A DNA stretch of 64,000 nt from CAZPHU01 sp964419255 (GTDB taxonomy: Bacteria > Fibrobacterota > Chitinivibrionia > Chitinivibrionales > CAYFVL01): positions 23,195 to 87,194 of the forward strand of contig CAYQOU010000008.1 in NCBI GenBank assembly GCA_964419255.1. Direction: 5' to 3'. This document shows, piece after piece, positions 18,100 through 26,831 of the stretch (positions within the stretch are counted from its first letter, which is position 1; every line of letters starts with the position of its first letter). Made by a program: the position numbers and the translations under genes. Under the pieces are notes generated by a model that did not search any database, was not told where the DNA came from, and worked only from the letters and a program-made list of their open reading frames with translations.

Positions 18100-18620
18100 C
18101 TCTCCACCGCCTCCTTTTGGGGATCGATAATACAGATAAGCTTCTCCCGCCCCCATATCTTACTCATATCGACCAGTCGGTTAAGCTGCTCCGCCCGACT
18201 GGGTAGGATAGCTGCCTCTATCCGACATTCTCCACTGCTGGTCGAAACCACCATGCTCCAGCGGCAAAAATCTCTCAGGGCCAGAAGAATCATGGGGTAT
18301 TGTCTGGATCGCACGGTTTGGTCGGAAGAAGAATCCAGAAAAGAATAGGTTAAATCGGCAAGGTTGAAGCTCAGCGTCCGGAAGAAAACAGAGGAATCCT
18401 TCCGGGAGCTCACCTGCATACGAAAACGCAGAGGTATACCCGCATCAACCAACTGCTCCAGCTGACGGTTCCAAGCGATATCCATCTCGCACTGAATAAC
18501 GTAATGTTTGTCGGCCCGACTGATTTTTTCAACCTCCAGAGATGCCTGTTCTTTTACAGGCGAGATCCAGTTGGAGAAAAAAAGCAGCAGTCCGAGTATT
18601 CCTTCTCTTATCGAGCCCAT
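18096..18620 (-). CDS. DUF4390 family protein
   Basis: The protein is 174 aa with an N-terminal hydrophobic segment (ILGLLLFFSNWI) that may be a signal peptide or anchor. The rest is beta-rich, containing YVIQCEMDIAWNRQLEQLVD and GIPLRFRMQV, which match the DUF4390 pattern (an L-x-x-A-x-x-x-G-I-P-L element). In other bacteria DUF4390 genes sit directly upstream of ntrY/ntrX homologues, and the same order is seen here with a four-base overlap. It is probably an exported accessory of the kinase; its function has not been established. Confidence 0.75.
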   Translation of the reverse strand: MGSIREGILGLLLFFSNWISPVKEQASLEVEKISRADKHYVIQCEMDIAWNRQLEQLVDAGIPLRFRMQVSSRKDSSVFFRTLSFNLADLTYSFLDSSSDQTVRSRQYPMILLALRDFCRWSMVVSTSSGECRIEAAILPSRAEQLNRLVDMSKIWGREKLICIIDPQKEAVER

Positions 18621-18648
18621 GAGATATCTGCTGTCACCTTTTCATCAA

Positions 18649-19872
18649 TTATCCAATATTGCCCAGGATTAATCGCAAACGCAGGCCCGGTGAAGCAATG
18701 AAAAAGCTGTTGAGACCGGGGGCTCTAAATCCGTCGATCGATGCGGCGAAAAATGCATTGATATCGGCTCCCAGATGAACCCATGGCAAGACGGTATAGG
18801 TAAAGCCACCGTGAAGCTCGAGGCCAAACAGGGATGCCTTGGCAGCATCTTCATCATCGATATCTTCCAAATCGGTAAACGCAGACGGCTTATTGGCTGT
18901 GTAAAAATCCCTCTTAACCTGTATGCTGCCGAATGAGATCATCCCTCCCGTCACGATATTAAACTGATCGTGGACAAACGATTTTTCAAGCAGCAGGCCC
19001 CCGTAACTATACTTTACAGCGGCAACCGCAATCTCCCTGCGGTCAGCATCGGTGCTGTCGGGTGCATCGTAGGGCTTGCTGCTGTAGTGGAGTTTACCTT
19101 CCCACGTACCACCACCGATTCTGGTGCCTTTGCCCACACCTCCATAGGCCATCCACCCGGTCATCAATATCGGTGTGTATCCTTGTTGAAGATCGGGGAA
19201 TGATATGTCACCGAGGACGTCGTCGTTTCTGATCAAATCCACAATCGGATCCAGTTTCAATCCGACCACGGCCGGCGTCCAGCCACCGCCGCCACCAAAC
19301 CCCTGGCGTCGTGATTTGGCTATGCTCTCACCGCTGTTGTCTATTATCTCGCTTATATCGACCTGTCTGTCGCTCTTCTCATCCCAATCCTCATACTGCT
19401 CGCATTGATCCTCGCACTCGTCTTCACAATCATCCTCGCAGTCATCAAAACAGTCCTCGTAACAATCTCCATCATAGCTGCCTTCACACTTTTTACGGCA
19501 CTTATGGGTGCAGGGCTTATAACATCCTTTCACACACAGTTGCTCACACTCCTGCTCGTCAAAAGCGTGTGACGCATAGGTAGTCTTACCCTTTTCATTT
19601 TTCTTCTTTATTAGCACTAGAGTGTCATCATGCGATTGAATTAGAAATGCCGGTGATTCTTCGGTGTCCTCATTGTCGCTATCCGCAGTCGCAGTCTCCA
19701 GAGTGTCCTCAGTGGCGGTCTCCCGAATACGTTGTTGTTCGGGAGTGACATTTTCATCCTGTACCACGGCTGCCTGCGTATTGTCGATGCCGGCCGTATC
19801 GGCAGCCTCACCCGTCACGGTCAGACCCAGAGCGGCTGCGGCACAACATACTATTCGAAAGCTTAAGTTCAT
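18649..19872 (-). CDS. Outer-membrane-type protein with period-4 cysteine track
   Basis: The protein is 407 aa with a signal peptide (1-24). Residues 25-80 are polar, rich in Thr and Asp/Glu. A striking segment follows with cysteines at 109, 113, 117, 121, 125, 129, 137, 141, 145, 149, 153 and 157, that is every fourth residue with one gap (Tyr133), first in a basic then in an acidic background. A Gly-rich linker (GFGGGGGW) leads to a C-terminal ~200-residue beta-rich domain ending LRLRLILGNIG, which looks like an outer-membrane barrel. AAAAGGAG precedes the ATG. It is related to the next gene upstream. Function unknown; metal binding or disulfide cross-linking are possibilities. Confidence 0.8.
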   Translation of the reverse strand: MNLSFRIVCCAAAALGLTVTGEAADTAGIDNTQAAVVQDENVTPEQQRIRETATEDTLETATADSDNEDTEESPAFLIQSHDDTLVLIKKKNEKGKTTYASHAFDEQECEQLCVKGCYKPCTHKCRKKCEGSYDGDCYEDCFDDCEDDCEDECEDQCEQYEDWDEKSDRQVDISEIIDNSGESIAKSRRQGFGGGGGWTPAVVGLKLDPIVDLIRNDDVLGDISFPDLQQGYTPILMTGWMAYGGVGKGTRIGGGTWEGKLHYSSKPYDAPDSTDADRREIAVAAVKYSYGGLLLEKSFVHDQFNIVTGGMISFGSIQVKRDFYTANKPSAFTDLEDIDDEDAAKASLFGLELHGGFTYTVLPWVHLGADINAFFAASIDGFRAPGLNSFFIASPGLRLRLILGNIG

Positions 19873-19906
19873 GGTTTCTCCTTTTCAGACTCAGACAGAT
19901 GCATTC

Positions 19907-20665
19907 TTAACCGGCATTACCGAAGATCATGCGAATACGCAGGGCGGAGTTGTTAGCCCAGAAACTTCCATATCCATGAACAAATCCGGTGGATGAATAC
20001 ATCCAGACCAGTGAGGCGTCGGCTCCCACATGCATCCAGGGAAGAATAGAATAGGTAACTCCCGCATGCAGATCAAAGGTCCATCCGGGCGCATAGGCCA
20101 CGGGCATTTCATCATCATCGTCATCATCACAGCTGCTTGAATCGCATTCATAGGAGCGGAATGCCGAATTACCCTCTGTTGCGTAGGTATCATTTATCAC
20201 CACATATATGCCGCCTCCTACCAACCCTCCGGCATGTACGTTCAGATCGCCGATTTCGAAGCTCTTTTCTGCCAGAAACCCCGCATACGGGAGTATGACA
20301 TGAAGAGTCGAGACTGAATCGGAGATCGAGTCATTGTCGGGTGAGAAGTTAAACGGCTTGCTTCGAAACTCTTTGTAAGCCACCCAGGCTCCCATTCCGA
20401 TGCGTGCGGTTTCCCGGGGACCGCCGTATCCCATGACGCCAAGCTGTACGGCACTCTTGTCGTCGAAATCGAAGGTTTTTCGTTCCAGGCGGCTGTCTCG
20501 CTCTGCCAACTCTTCCAGAGGGGAGGTGTCCAGGCGAAGCACCCCGAGGCTTAATCCTCCTCCGGCACCGATTCTCGATTCCTGCTCGCAATTCTCATCT
20601 GCCAAAACTGATGCGGCCAGGCACAGAAATGAGGCCATAAGCGGGGGTAAAATTGTTTTAACCAT
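19907..20665 (-). CDS. Outer-membrane beta-barrel-like protein, paralogue of the cysteine-track protein
   Basis: The protein is 252 aa with a signal peptide (1-23, VKTILPPLMASFLCLAASVLA). The mature protein shares the plan of its downstream neighbour's barrel domain: an AYGG/GYGG turn, ARIGMGAWV versus TRIGGGTWEG, YSILPWMHVGADA versus YTVLPWVHLGADI, and the ending LRIRMIFGNAG versus LRLRLILGNIG. It lacks the cysteine track but carries an acidic loop with seven aspartates after a Cys-x4-Cys. GGAGGAG precedes the ATG. The two genes are 34 bp apart and probably co-transcribed, with this one first. Function unknown. Confidence 0.78.
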   Translation of the reverse strand: MVKTILPPLMASFLCLAASVLADENCEQESRIGAGGGLSLGVLRLDTSPLEELAERDSRLERKTFDFDDKSAVQLGVMGYGGPRETARIGMGAWVAYKEFRSKPFNFSPDNDSISDSVSTLHVILPYAGFLAEKSFEIGDLNVHAGGLVGGGIYVVINDTYATEGNSAFRSYECDSSSCDDDDDDEMPVAYAPGWTFDLHAGVTYSILPWMHVGADASLVWMYSSTGFVHGYGSFWANNSALRIRMIFGNAG

Positions 20666-20979
20666 TGGCTCCTCCTTACAATTGTATTTGAATCAAATCG
20701 TTTTTGGTGTTGCCCGATCCAAATACAAAGCCCGTGCCAATAACCGTCTGAAGTATATAACACATTGATTTGTTGCGCGATAGAAATGCCGGGGCTCTGT
20801 CCTCACGCTCTCGGATATATCACCAAAATATATCACGATGATATCGTTACGTATATCGAAATGATATGATCGGCAAAGCGAGCAAGAAAGTGGAATGATG
20901 AATGAGGCGCTATATCATGGCACTGCTGTTGCGTAACTCTATACTTATGTTCAGCTACTGTAGATGAAAGGAGGACTTG
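20666..20979. other. 314-bp divergent intergenic region rich in gatat motifs
   Basis: This is the promoter region shared by the barrel-protein gene (minus) and the small membrane-protein gene (plus). Positions about 20812-20870 hold several gatat/atatc words in both orientations (gatatatc, atatatcac, gatatcg, tatatcg, gatatgatc), which could be binding sites or simply AT-rich promoter DNA. No gene was seen. Confidence 0.4.
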
Positions 20980-21462
20980 ATGTTTAAAGGACGAGCATTT
21001 TACGCGGGAGTGATTGGCGGAATAATTATGAGCCTGCTGATGGCGCTGGTGCGTATGATGGGGATGCCGGTGAATGTGAGCATGACACTGGGCACCATGT
21101 TTGGGCTGGCTCCCGGCGTGGGCACCTGGCTTCTGGGCTTTATCATTCACCTGGGTGTCTCCGGGCTAATCGGTATGGCATATGGCGCCGGCTTCGAATA
21201 TGTCTCTCATCGTGCGGGCGTGTGGATCGGCTTTGGATTCGGTCTGATACACACGGTGATCGCCGGCTTTTTTTTCGGACTTCTTCCGGCTATCCATCCA
21301 ATGATGCCGGAGATGGTGGCTTCTCCCGGCATATTCCTTTCCAATCTTGGTTCTGCCGGTGTGGTAGGTTTTTTCATATTTCATCTGACCTATGGGGGGG
21401 TAGTGGGCGCGATATACAAGCCCGTTCGCCACACTCATGTTGCACATACCGAAGCGATGTGA
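20980..21462 (+). CDS. Small polytopic membrane protein
   Basis: The protein is 160 aa with about four membrane helices rich in Gly and Met (GVIGGIIMSLLMALVRMMGM, GTWLLGFIIHLGVSGLIGM, GFGFGLIHTVIAGFFFGL, GVVGFFIFHLTYGGVVG). A histidine-bearing C-terminus (KPVRHTHVAHTEAM) could face the cytoplasm. No transporter family could be assigned. The ATG at 20980 is preceded by a strong AAAGGAGG with five-base spacing; the TTG immediately before it is not needed. It stands alone. Confidence 0.75.
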   Translation: MFKGRAFYAGVIGGIIMSLLMALVRMMGMPVNVSMTLGTMFGLAPGVGTWLLGFIIHLGVSGLIGMAYGAGFEYVSHRAGVWIGFGFGLIHTVIAGFFFGLLPAIHPMMPEMVASPGIFLSNLGSAGVVGFFIFHLTYGGVVGAIYKPVRHTHVAHTEAM

Positions 21463-21605
21463 ACGACCCAATTTGCCGAGAGCGACGTCTCAACCAGTCG
21501 CTCTCCCGATTCCTAAAGTCTCTGTCGTGATATACGTCTGATAAAATCTACACGACCGGCCCAGGAACATCGAATTGTCATATAAAGTCAAAGAGGCTCT
21601 GGCGC

Positions 21606-22172
21606 TCAGAACTGCAGGCCGATGAAAAAGCCCGGCCACTCATCGCGCCAGATCTTATTGGCTTCCGCTTGCTGTATCAGCTGTGAGTTCGGGAGGGAAT
21701 GACATTGGGAGGATCGTATGTTCTTAAAGGCGAGGCCGCCAAACAGGGAGAATCGCTCGCTTAACCGTAGACCCATCCCTGCCCGGAGGCGAACGATCAG
21801 AGACGTTTTTTCGAGGTCAAAATCGGCGGCAATGCGGAGCTGGGTCAAGGCATCCAGAGTTGCAAACAGATTCTTGTATCGAAGCTGACGACCCAGGCCG
21901 TATCCGGCGGCGAAATGAGAGGGCGACAGCTTACGCACACGGGCTCCCAGGGTAAAAAGTGAATAGCTGTCTCCGTGCAGGCTGCGAATACCCACGTGCG
22001 CCGTTCCCGTTTCATCTACCCAGCTCTGTGTGTTTCTCCCCACCGCCTCAGCCACATCGATGACCGGTTCTAAAGCGGTTAACAAAGGGCCTTGGTCCAC
22101 CTTAGGCATACCGGCACCAGCGGCGGCCATACAGAAAAGAATGGGTACTACCCAGACCCTTGTTTTCACCAT
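21606..22172 (-). CDS. Secreted or outer-membrane beta-rich protein, unknown
   Basis: The protein is 188 aa with an N-terminal signal peptide (VKTRVWVVPILFCMAAAGAG). The mature part alternates short amphipathic strands (YSLFTLGARVRKL, FAAGYGLGRQL, IVRLRAGMGLRL, RFSLFGGLAFK) and ends in a C-terminal aromatic strand (WPGFFIGLQF), the pattern expected of small outer-membrane barrels. No family was recognised. It is a single gene between two plus-strand genes. Confidence 0.65.
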   Translation of the reverse strand: MVKTRVWVVPILFCMAAAGAGMPKVDQGPLLTALEPVIDVAEAVGRNTQSWVDETGTAHVGIRSLHGDSYSLFTLGARVRKLSPSHFAAGYGLGRQLRYKNLFATLDALTQLRIAADFDLEKTSLIVRLRAGMGLRLSERFSLFGGLAFKNIRSSQCHSLPNSQLIQQAEANKIWRDEWPGFFIGLQF

Positions 22173-22642
22173 TCTGCTCCATCGGATGGGAAAAATAAAT
22201 CAGAATGTAAAATGAACTGATTTCGGCGTATTTACAGAAAAATTGCATTTTTTGGAGTCAAATTGAGTGATAAAAATGAAAAAAGCGTTTGGCGGTAATA
22301 AGAAATCGGGCATCGGTCCTGAAGGACTGAAATATAGTATCGATGAACTCACACAACTACATACAATCATAGCAAATCGCGGGTGATCTGATATCCCGCT
22401 GCTTATAAAAATGATTACCGGGCCGGTAGAAAAAAATCAAAAATGGACGAGTAAATATATGTAATCATCCAACGATTAATGATCGATGGATCGTAATGTC
22501 TCTGAAAGGTGTTAAAACAAAACAAATCTGCAAAATTTGCGTACTTCTTTGTATATTTCTTCAGCATCACTTTCGTTTATACAGATTGAAACACCTGTCC
22601 GACTGGACTTCCGTAGGATTGATCAGAATCATTGGAGGCTTT
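22173..22642. other. 470-bp region upstream of the YfhO-like gene
   Basis: This region is AT-rich. It contains one possible small reading frame (22267-22386, listed separately) and the likely promoter of the YfhO-like gene. No RNA gene, repeat or terminator was recognised. Confidence 0.45.
22267..22386 (+). CDS. Possible small protein (about 36-39 aa)
   Basis: A short frame opens with GTG at 22267, nine bases after GGAG, or with ATG at 22276, and ends in TGA at 22384-22386. It encodes a basic, Gly-rich start (KKAFGGNKKSGIG) followed by a helix-like end (YSIDELTQLHTIIANRG). No family was recognised. The plausible ribosome site and protein-like composition are the only support, so it may be chance. 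Confidence 0.3.
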   Translation: MIKMKKAFGGNKKSGIGPEGLKYSIDELTQLHTIIANRG

Positions 22643-25090
22643 GTGGCTAAAAAAAAATCAGTAGAAGCCGATCAGAAACAAATTAGCAGACCCGGGTTAC
22701 ACTCGTTCTTTCACAGCGACTGGCTGCCGATTGTTATCATTGCCGTTGCGGCATTTGCGCTGTTTGGTTCATTTATCTTTTCGGACAACATGCTTTTCGG
22801 CTCCGATACCCTGTCGGGTTTGGACAGCAGAGTTTTTCTCCGGGATGCTCTTAATGAGAGCAAACAGTTTCCTCTCTGGTTTAACACACGCCTGGGCGGG
22901 ATGCCGACTATCGATGCGCTGTTTGGGGACGCGATGTATCTGCCGTCGCTATTTTTCTACTGGATTCTTCCGATACACCGCGCTCTGGGATTCAAGCTGA
23001 TTTTTCATGTGCTTTTAGCGGGAATCTTCTTTTATTTATTGCTTCGAAAGGGCTTTAAGCTATCAAAACCGGTCAGTCTGGTGGGAGCCCTCTTGTATAT
23101 GCTTAATCCGCAATTTGTTTCGCATGTATATCCCGGGCATGATGGAAAAATGTTTGTGATCGCCTGGCTGCCGTATATCGCCTGGCGTATGAAAACGCTA
23201 TTGGATCGTCCGAATCTGATAAACTCGACCTTGCTTGCCCTGGGTATAGCGATGTCGCTTTTTACTTCGCATATCCAGATGACGTACTTTGTCTTATGGG
23301 GACTTTTCCTCTACTGGGTATTTGCGTTGTTTTTCCAGTGGCGTGAACACAAGAGTGTAAAACGACTGGCCCCGATGGCTGCATATTTCTGGGTTGCGGT
23401 TATCATAGGGCTCGGGGCCGCCTTTATCCAATTCTATCCTTCATACATGTACGTGCAGGATGCCCTATCGGTTCGCGGGGGTGAGCGCGGATTTGAACAC
23501 GCTGCCTCCTGGGCGCTTCACTGGCCCGAAGTTTTCTCGCTGATTTTCCCCGATTTCGCCGGATTTAATGTGGAGAAGATACAGACTTACTGGAGTGAGA
23601 ACGCCTTTAAGCTCAATTCTGAGTATGCCGGTTCAATAGCTTTGCTGTTTGCGGTGTTTGGAATCGTTTTTCGCCCTTCGAAATGGAGATACTTCTGGGG
23701 AGGAATTGCCGTGCTGGCTGTCGCGTTTGGTCTGGCTACCCACACGCCGCTGTTTGGGATCGCCTATCACATTATTCCCGGGGTGAGTAAGTTCAGAGCG
23801 GCAAGCATGATCATGTTCTGGTTCGCTTTTGCCTTGGTGTTGCTGGCATCCTTCTCGTTTAATGATGTGTGGTCGGGAAGGTTCGATTCGCTGTCCGATG
23901 AACAAAGAAAGAAGAAATCCCGTGGTCTTCTGATTGCGGCAGCTGTGATAACTGTTGTAACGCTGCTGTTTTCCTCTTCCGGATTTATCAAAGGGATTAT
24001 GGGCACTACTCTTGCGGATCCGCGCAAAGCCCAATTCTTCGATAGTAATTATGCCGAGCGGTATCTTCCTTCCTTATGGGCAACGTGGTTGTTTATCACC
24101 GCTGCAATAGGTATGTTCTGGGCCGTGTTGAATAAGAAGGCCGGCAGGGCGACTTTCCTGGTGGTTATAGCAGTCATCGCCATAATCGATGTTCTCAGAA
24201 TAGATACGCTTTTCATAAAGACGATCAATCCACGGCCTTATTTCCATTCTGCACCAGAGATACAGCAGCTTGCCAGAGAGTTTGAAGAGGAACCATTTCG
24301 TTCGTATATTCTCCCCGGCACCTATAAATACCAGAACAGCGCCGGGGTGCATCATATCGAAGGCGTCGGGGATTTTCACGATAACGAGCTGCGATGGTAT
24401 CGTGAGTTTCGGGGTGATCAGAGTAATGGGAACTATTTGCGAAGCCTGATCTCTTCCGGGCCCAATGGGAATCAGTATCTGGTACCCGAGAAGATACGGC
24501 AGGGCAATGCTTACCTTAACATCGCGAATGTGAAGTATATAGTCACGCGGCAGGGAAACGGAAGTGTTGTAACACTCCAAAACAATAATGCCCTCGGACG
24601 GATCTCTTTTGTGCCGGGGTATGTTGTCATGGAAGAATCCGCCATTAAAGAGGCTCTTGCTAACGGAGGATATGATTACCGCTCCAGGGTGGCGCTTATG
24701 GAAGAGCCCCAGGTCAAACCAAAATCATCACCCGCGGCCAATGGAAAAAACCAATTCACTGTGGAGTGGGAAAAATACACTCCCAATGTTCGAAACGCCA
24801 GGATTTCAACAGATCGGGATGGTTTCCTGCGGATCTCCGAGGTGTGGTATCCGGGATGGAAAATATTTGTGGATGGTGAGGAAGTAGAACCGCTTAGGGC
24901 GGATCTGGCCTGGATGGCTATACCGATTTCAGCCGGTGAGCACCAGGTGGAGATCAGGGCAACTTCCCCCTATCTGGCTCAGGCAAAGGTTATCTCGTTT
25001 CCTATAATAATCGCATTGATTGTGTATTGGGGAGTTTACGCTTTCCTGAAAAGGAAACGTCCCAGTGATTCCAAAGAATCAAAGTCGTAG
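22643..25090 (+). CDS. YfhO-family polytopic membrane protein (putative GT-C-like glycosyltransferase)
   Basis: The protein is 815 aa. A short basic cytoplasmic tail precedes about 12-14 membrane helices. After the first helix comes the GSDTLSGLDSRVFLRDAL loop, then NPQFVSHVYPGHDGKMF, the arrangement seen in YfhO proteins and GT-C glycosyltransferases, whose catalytic acids lie in such extracytoplasmic loops. The C-terminal 250 residues are a soluble extracytoplasmic domain (EVWYPGWKIFVDGEEVE is the conserved YfhO end) before a last helix. It is likely involved in glycosylating a cell-envelope polymer. The start GTG 22643 has GGAGG four bases upstream; an upstream ATG at 22496 has none. The 3' end overlaps gmhB convergently by 55 bp. 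Confidence 0.85.
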   Translation: MAKKKSVEADQKQISRPGLHSFFHSDWLPIVIIAVAAFALFGSFIFSDNMLFGSDTLSGLDSRVFLRDALNESKQFPLWFNTRLGGMPTIDALFGDAMYLPSLFFYWILPIHRALGFKLIFHVLLAGIFFYLLLRKGFKLSKPVSLVGALLYMLNPQFVSHVYPGHDGKMFVIAWLPYIAWRMKTLLDRPNLINSTLLALGIAMSLFTSHIQMTYFVLWGLFLYWVFALFFQWREHKSVKRLAPMAAYFWVAVIIGLGAAFIQFYPSYMYVQDALSVRGGERGFEHAASWALHWPEVFSLIFPDFAGFNVEKIQTYWSENAFKLNSEYAGSIALLFAVFGIVFRPSKWRYFWGGIAVLAVAFGLATHTPLFGIAYHIIPGVSKFRAASMIMFWFAFALVLLASFSFNDVWSGRFDSLSDEQRKKKSRGLLIAAAVITVVTLLFSSSGFIKGIMGTTLADPRKAQFFDSNYAERYLPSLWATWLFITAAIGMFWAVLNKKAGRATFLVVIAVIAIIDVLRIDTLFIKTINPRPYFHSAPEIQQLAREFEEEPFRSYILPGTYKYQNSAGVHHIEGVGDFHDNELRWYREFRGDQSNGNYLRSLISSGPNGNQYLVPEKIRQGNAYLNIANVKYIVTRQGNGSVVTLQNNNALGRISFVPGYVVMEESAIKEALANGGYDYRSRVALMEEPQVKPKSSPAANGKNQFTVEWEKYTPNVRNARISTDRDGFLRISEVWYPGWKIFVDGEEVEPLRADLAWMAIPISAGEHQVEIRATSPYLAQAKVISFPIIIALIVYWGVYAFLKRKRPSDSKESKS

Positions 25091-25560
25091 TCATCTTTGG
25101 TATATCGGCTTTTAATGATATAAGAGCGGAGGTTGGGCAGCTTGATGCGATCGGAGGGTTTGTCGCCGACCATAATCGATTGATCGAGATCGATCGACCA
25201 TTTCTCGGCCGCCTCAATGATCATTCCTGGCTGGGGCTTACGATAGTAAGACTCTTTGGTGTATTGCGGAACCCTTCCCTTTTCGTGAAATGGGCAGTAG
25301 AAGATGTCATCTATTTGTACCCCATGCCTCTTAAATTGCTCTTTCATCCACCCATGGAGTTTGTGGACGTCCTCTTCGGTGAAATATCCCCGGGCAACAC
25401 CTGCCTGATTTGTCACAATGATAAGCAGATAACCGTTTTCACCGGCTTGCCTGCAAAAATCAAAGATGCCTTCGCAGAATATAATGTCTTCTTTTTTATA
25501 GACATAGCTGCTATCTTCGTTGACTATGCCGTCACGGTCGAGAAATAATGCCTTTTTCAT
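25036..25560 (-). CDS. gmhB: D,D-heptose 1,7-bisphosphate phosphatase-like HAD phosphatase (GmhB type)
   Basis: The protein is 174 aa. It follows the HAD-IIIA histidinol/heptose-bisphosphate phosphatase plan: FLDRDGIVNED with the DxD nucleophile pair (Asp8, Asp10), VTNQAGVARGYFTEED, RKPQPGMIIEAA and IMVGDKPSDRI. GmhB acts in ADP-heptose synthesis for LPS inner core. One oddity is visible. The zinc loop has CPFHEKG, but the second Cys-x-Cys before RKPxPGM is replaced by Ser-Tyr-Tyr, so the structural zinc site is probably lost. The gene overlaps the YfhO-like gene tail to tail and is followed upstream by a UPF0104 gene in the same direction. Confidence 0.85.
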   Translation of the reverse strand: MKKALFLDRDGIVNEDSSYVYKKEDIIFCEGIFDFCRQAGENGYLLIIVTNQAGVARGYFTEEDVHKLHGWMKEQFKRHGVQIDDIFYCPFHEKGRVPQYTKESYYRKPQPGMIIEAAEKWSIDLDQSIMVGDKPSDRIKLPNLRSYIIKSRYTKDDYDFDSLESLGRFLFRKA

Positions 25561-25566
25561 GCGTAT

Positions 25567-26595
25567 CTAGGTATCCTTCTTATGGTGTATTTCGTTCCAC
25601 TCATTTTCTTTCTCCTTCAGCTGCCCGGTGTCCGGAATATCAGATTTTTTATGTCCAATCAAGAATGGAGCGGCTCCCACCAGTTTTAAAAGAACAGGGA
25701 CCAGCCCGATGACAGCGACAAAGACTGCGAGTTGCTCAGCCGAAAGACCGAGGTAGCGAAACAGAATCGCAGTAAGCGACTCTCGTATACCGGTACCGTT
25801 TGGCGTCAGGGGAATTATCATACAAAGAATTTCGATAATGGGAACAAAACCAAAGACTTCGTTTAAAAAAAACTCTCCTGAGATACCCCGGATGACGAGA
25901 GCAAAATTGAAGACAAGAACCGCTTGGGTGAGAAAACTCAATGCGAAGCTGATAATAAGCCGGAGAGGCATATTTTTGTACTGGTAAACACTCTGGCGAA
26001 TATTTTCGATTACAGAAAGAAACCGTTTTGGAATAAATCTGCTGAATACTCTTCGCAAAGGTCTGGTGAACCTTTTGGAAAAGGAAAGCACGGTCAGGAC
26101 AAGAAGCAGAATCATGAAAATAAAGACATAGTGTGTTGGGATGTGCTGCGAGGAATATGTACTGTAATCGATGGTTGCCAGGCCGTAACTGGACATTATT
26201 ACTAAGCTGAGTAAACCCAATAACTTGAAGGTCCATGTTGCACCCCATACGGCTGAGTAGTCGTATTTGCGGCTGATGAGAGCTGCCTTAACGATATCCT
26301 GGGCGGCGCTTCCGGGGAGTACGATCGAGTAGAAGATGCCGTAGTAATGATATCTAAGGGTGATCCCAAGGCCCAGATCATGCAGCGGTCCTCGTAAAAG
26401 AACCCACCAGCGAAAACCCTGTAGAAACATGGCCAGCAGCGTACTGAATATTAGAACGGGTATTGTCCACCAGGCGACATCGGATATGGTTTCGGACAGA
26501 TCTCCCAGCTCAATACGGGTAAATATCCAAACAAAGGGCAATACAATAATCACCCATTTTAGTATGGAAATTAAAAATTTCTTTGTGGACATCAA
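25567..26595 (-). CDS. UPF0104 / lysylphosphatidylglycerol-synthase-TM-like membrane protein
   Basis: The protein is 342 aa with about eight membrane helices. It matches the UPF0104 (COG0392) pattern: FLQGFRWWVLLRG after the second helix, YHYYGIFYSIVLPGSAAQDI, and late IPLTPNGTGIRESLTAILF, the P-x-x-x-G-x-R-E signature. Relatives are MprF-like flippases and membrane proteins tied to glycolipid or cell-wall chemistry; the substrate is unknown. The gene ends 6 bp before the gmhB start, so the two are probably co-transcribed with this gene first. Confidence 0.8.
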   Translation of the reverse strand: MMSTKKFLISILKWVIIVLPFVWIFTRIELGDLSETISDVAWWTIPVLIFSTLLAMFLQGFRWWVLLRGPLHDLGLGITLRYHYYGIFYSIVLPGSAAQDIVKAALISRKYDYSAVWGATWTFKLLGLLSLVIMSSYGLATIDYSTYSSQHIPTHYVFIFMILLLVLTVLSFSKRFTRPLRRVFSRFIPKRFLSVIENIRQSVYQYKNMPLRLIISFALSFLTQAVLVFNFALVIRGISGEFFLNEVFGFVPIIEILCMIIPLTPNGTGIRESLTAILFRYLGLSAEQLAVFVAVIGLVPVLLKLVGAAPFLIGHKKSDIPDTGQLKEKENEWNEIHHKKDT

Positions 26596-26831
26596 AAACT
26601 AATCACTCCGGGAATATAAAGAAAGAAATATACTCAATTTCAGAGTTGTTACGGTTACGGCAAAGTAAATTACTGCGGCATAGATGAATAATAGTGTAAT
26701 AAGACGATGTTTTTACGATGGTTGTAACTACGTGCGAGAAGAAACCGCTACACCCGTTCGGAAAGAATAAAGGTATCATTAAACAAATCAGTTACTTACA
26801 TGCATGTACCATGTACCGGGGCTGCTGCGAT

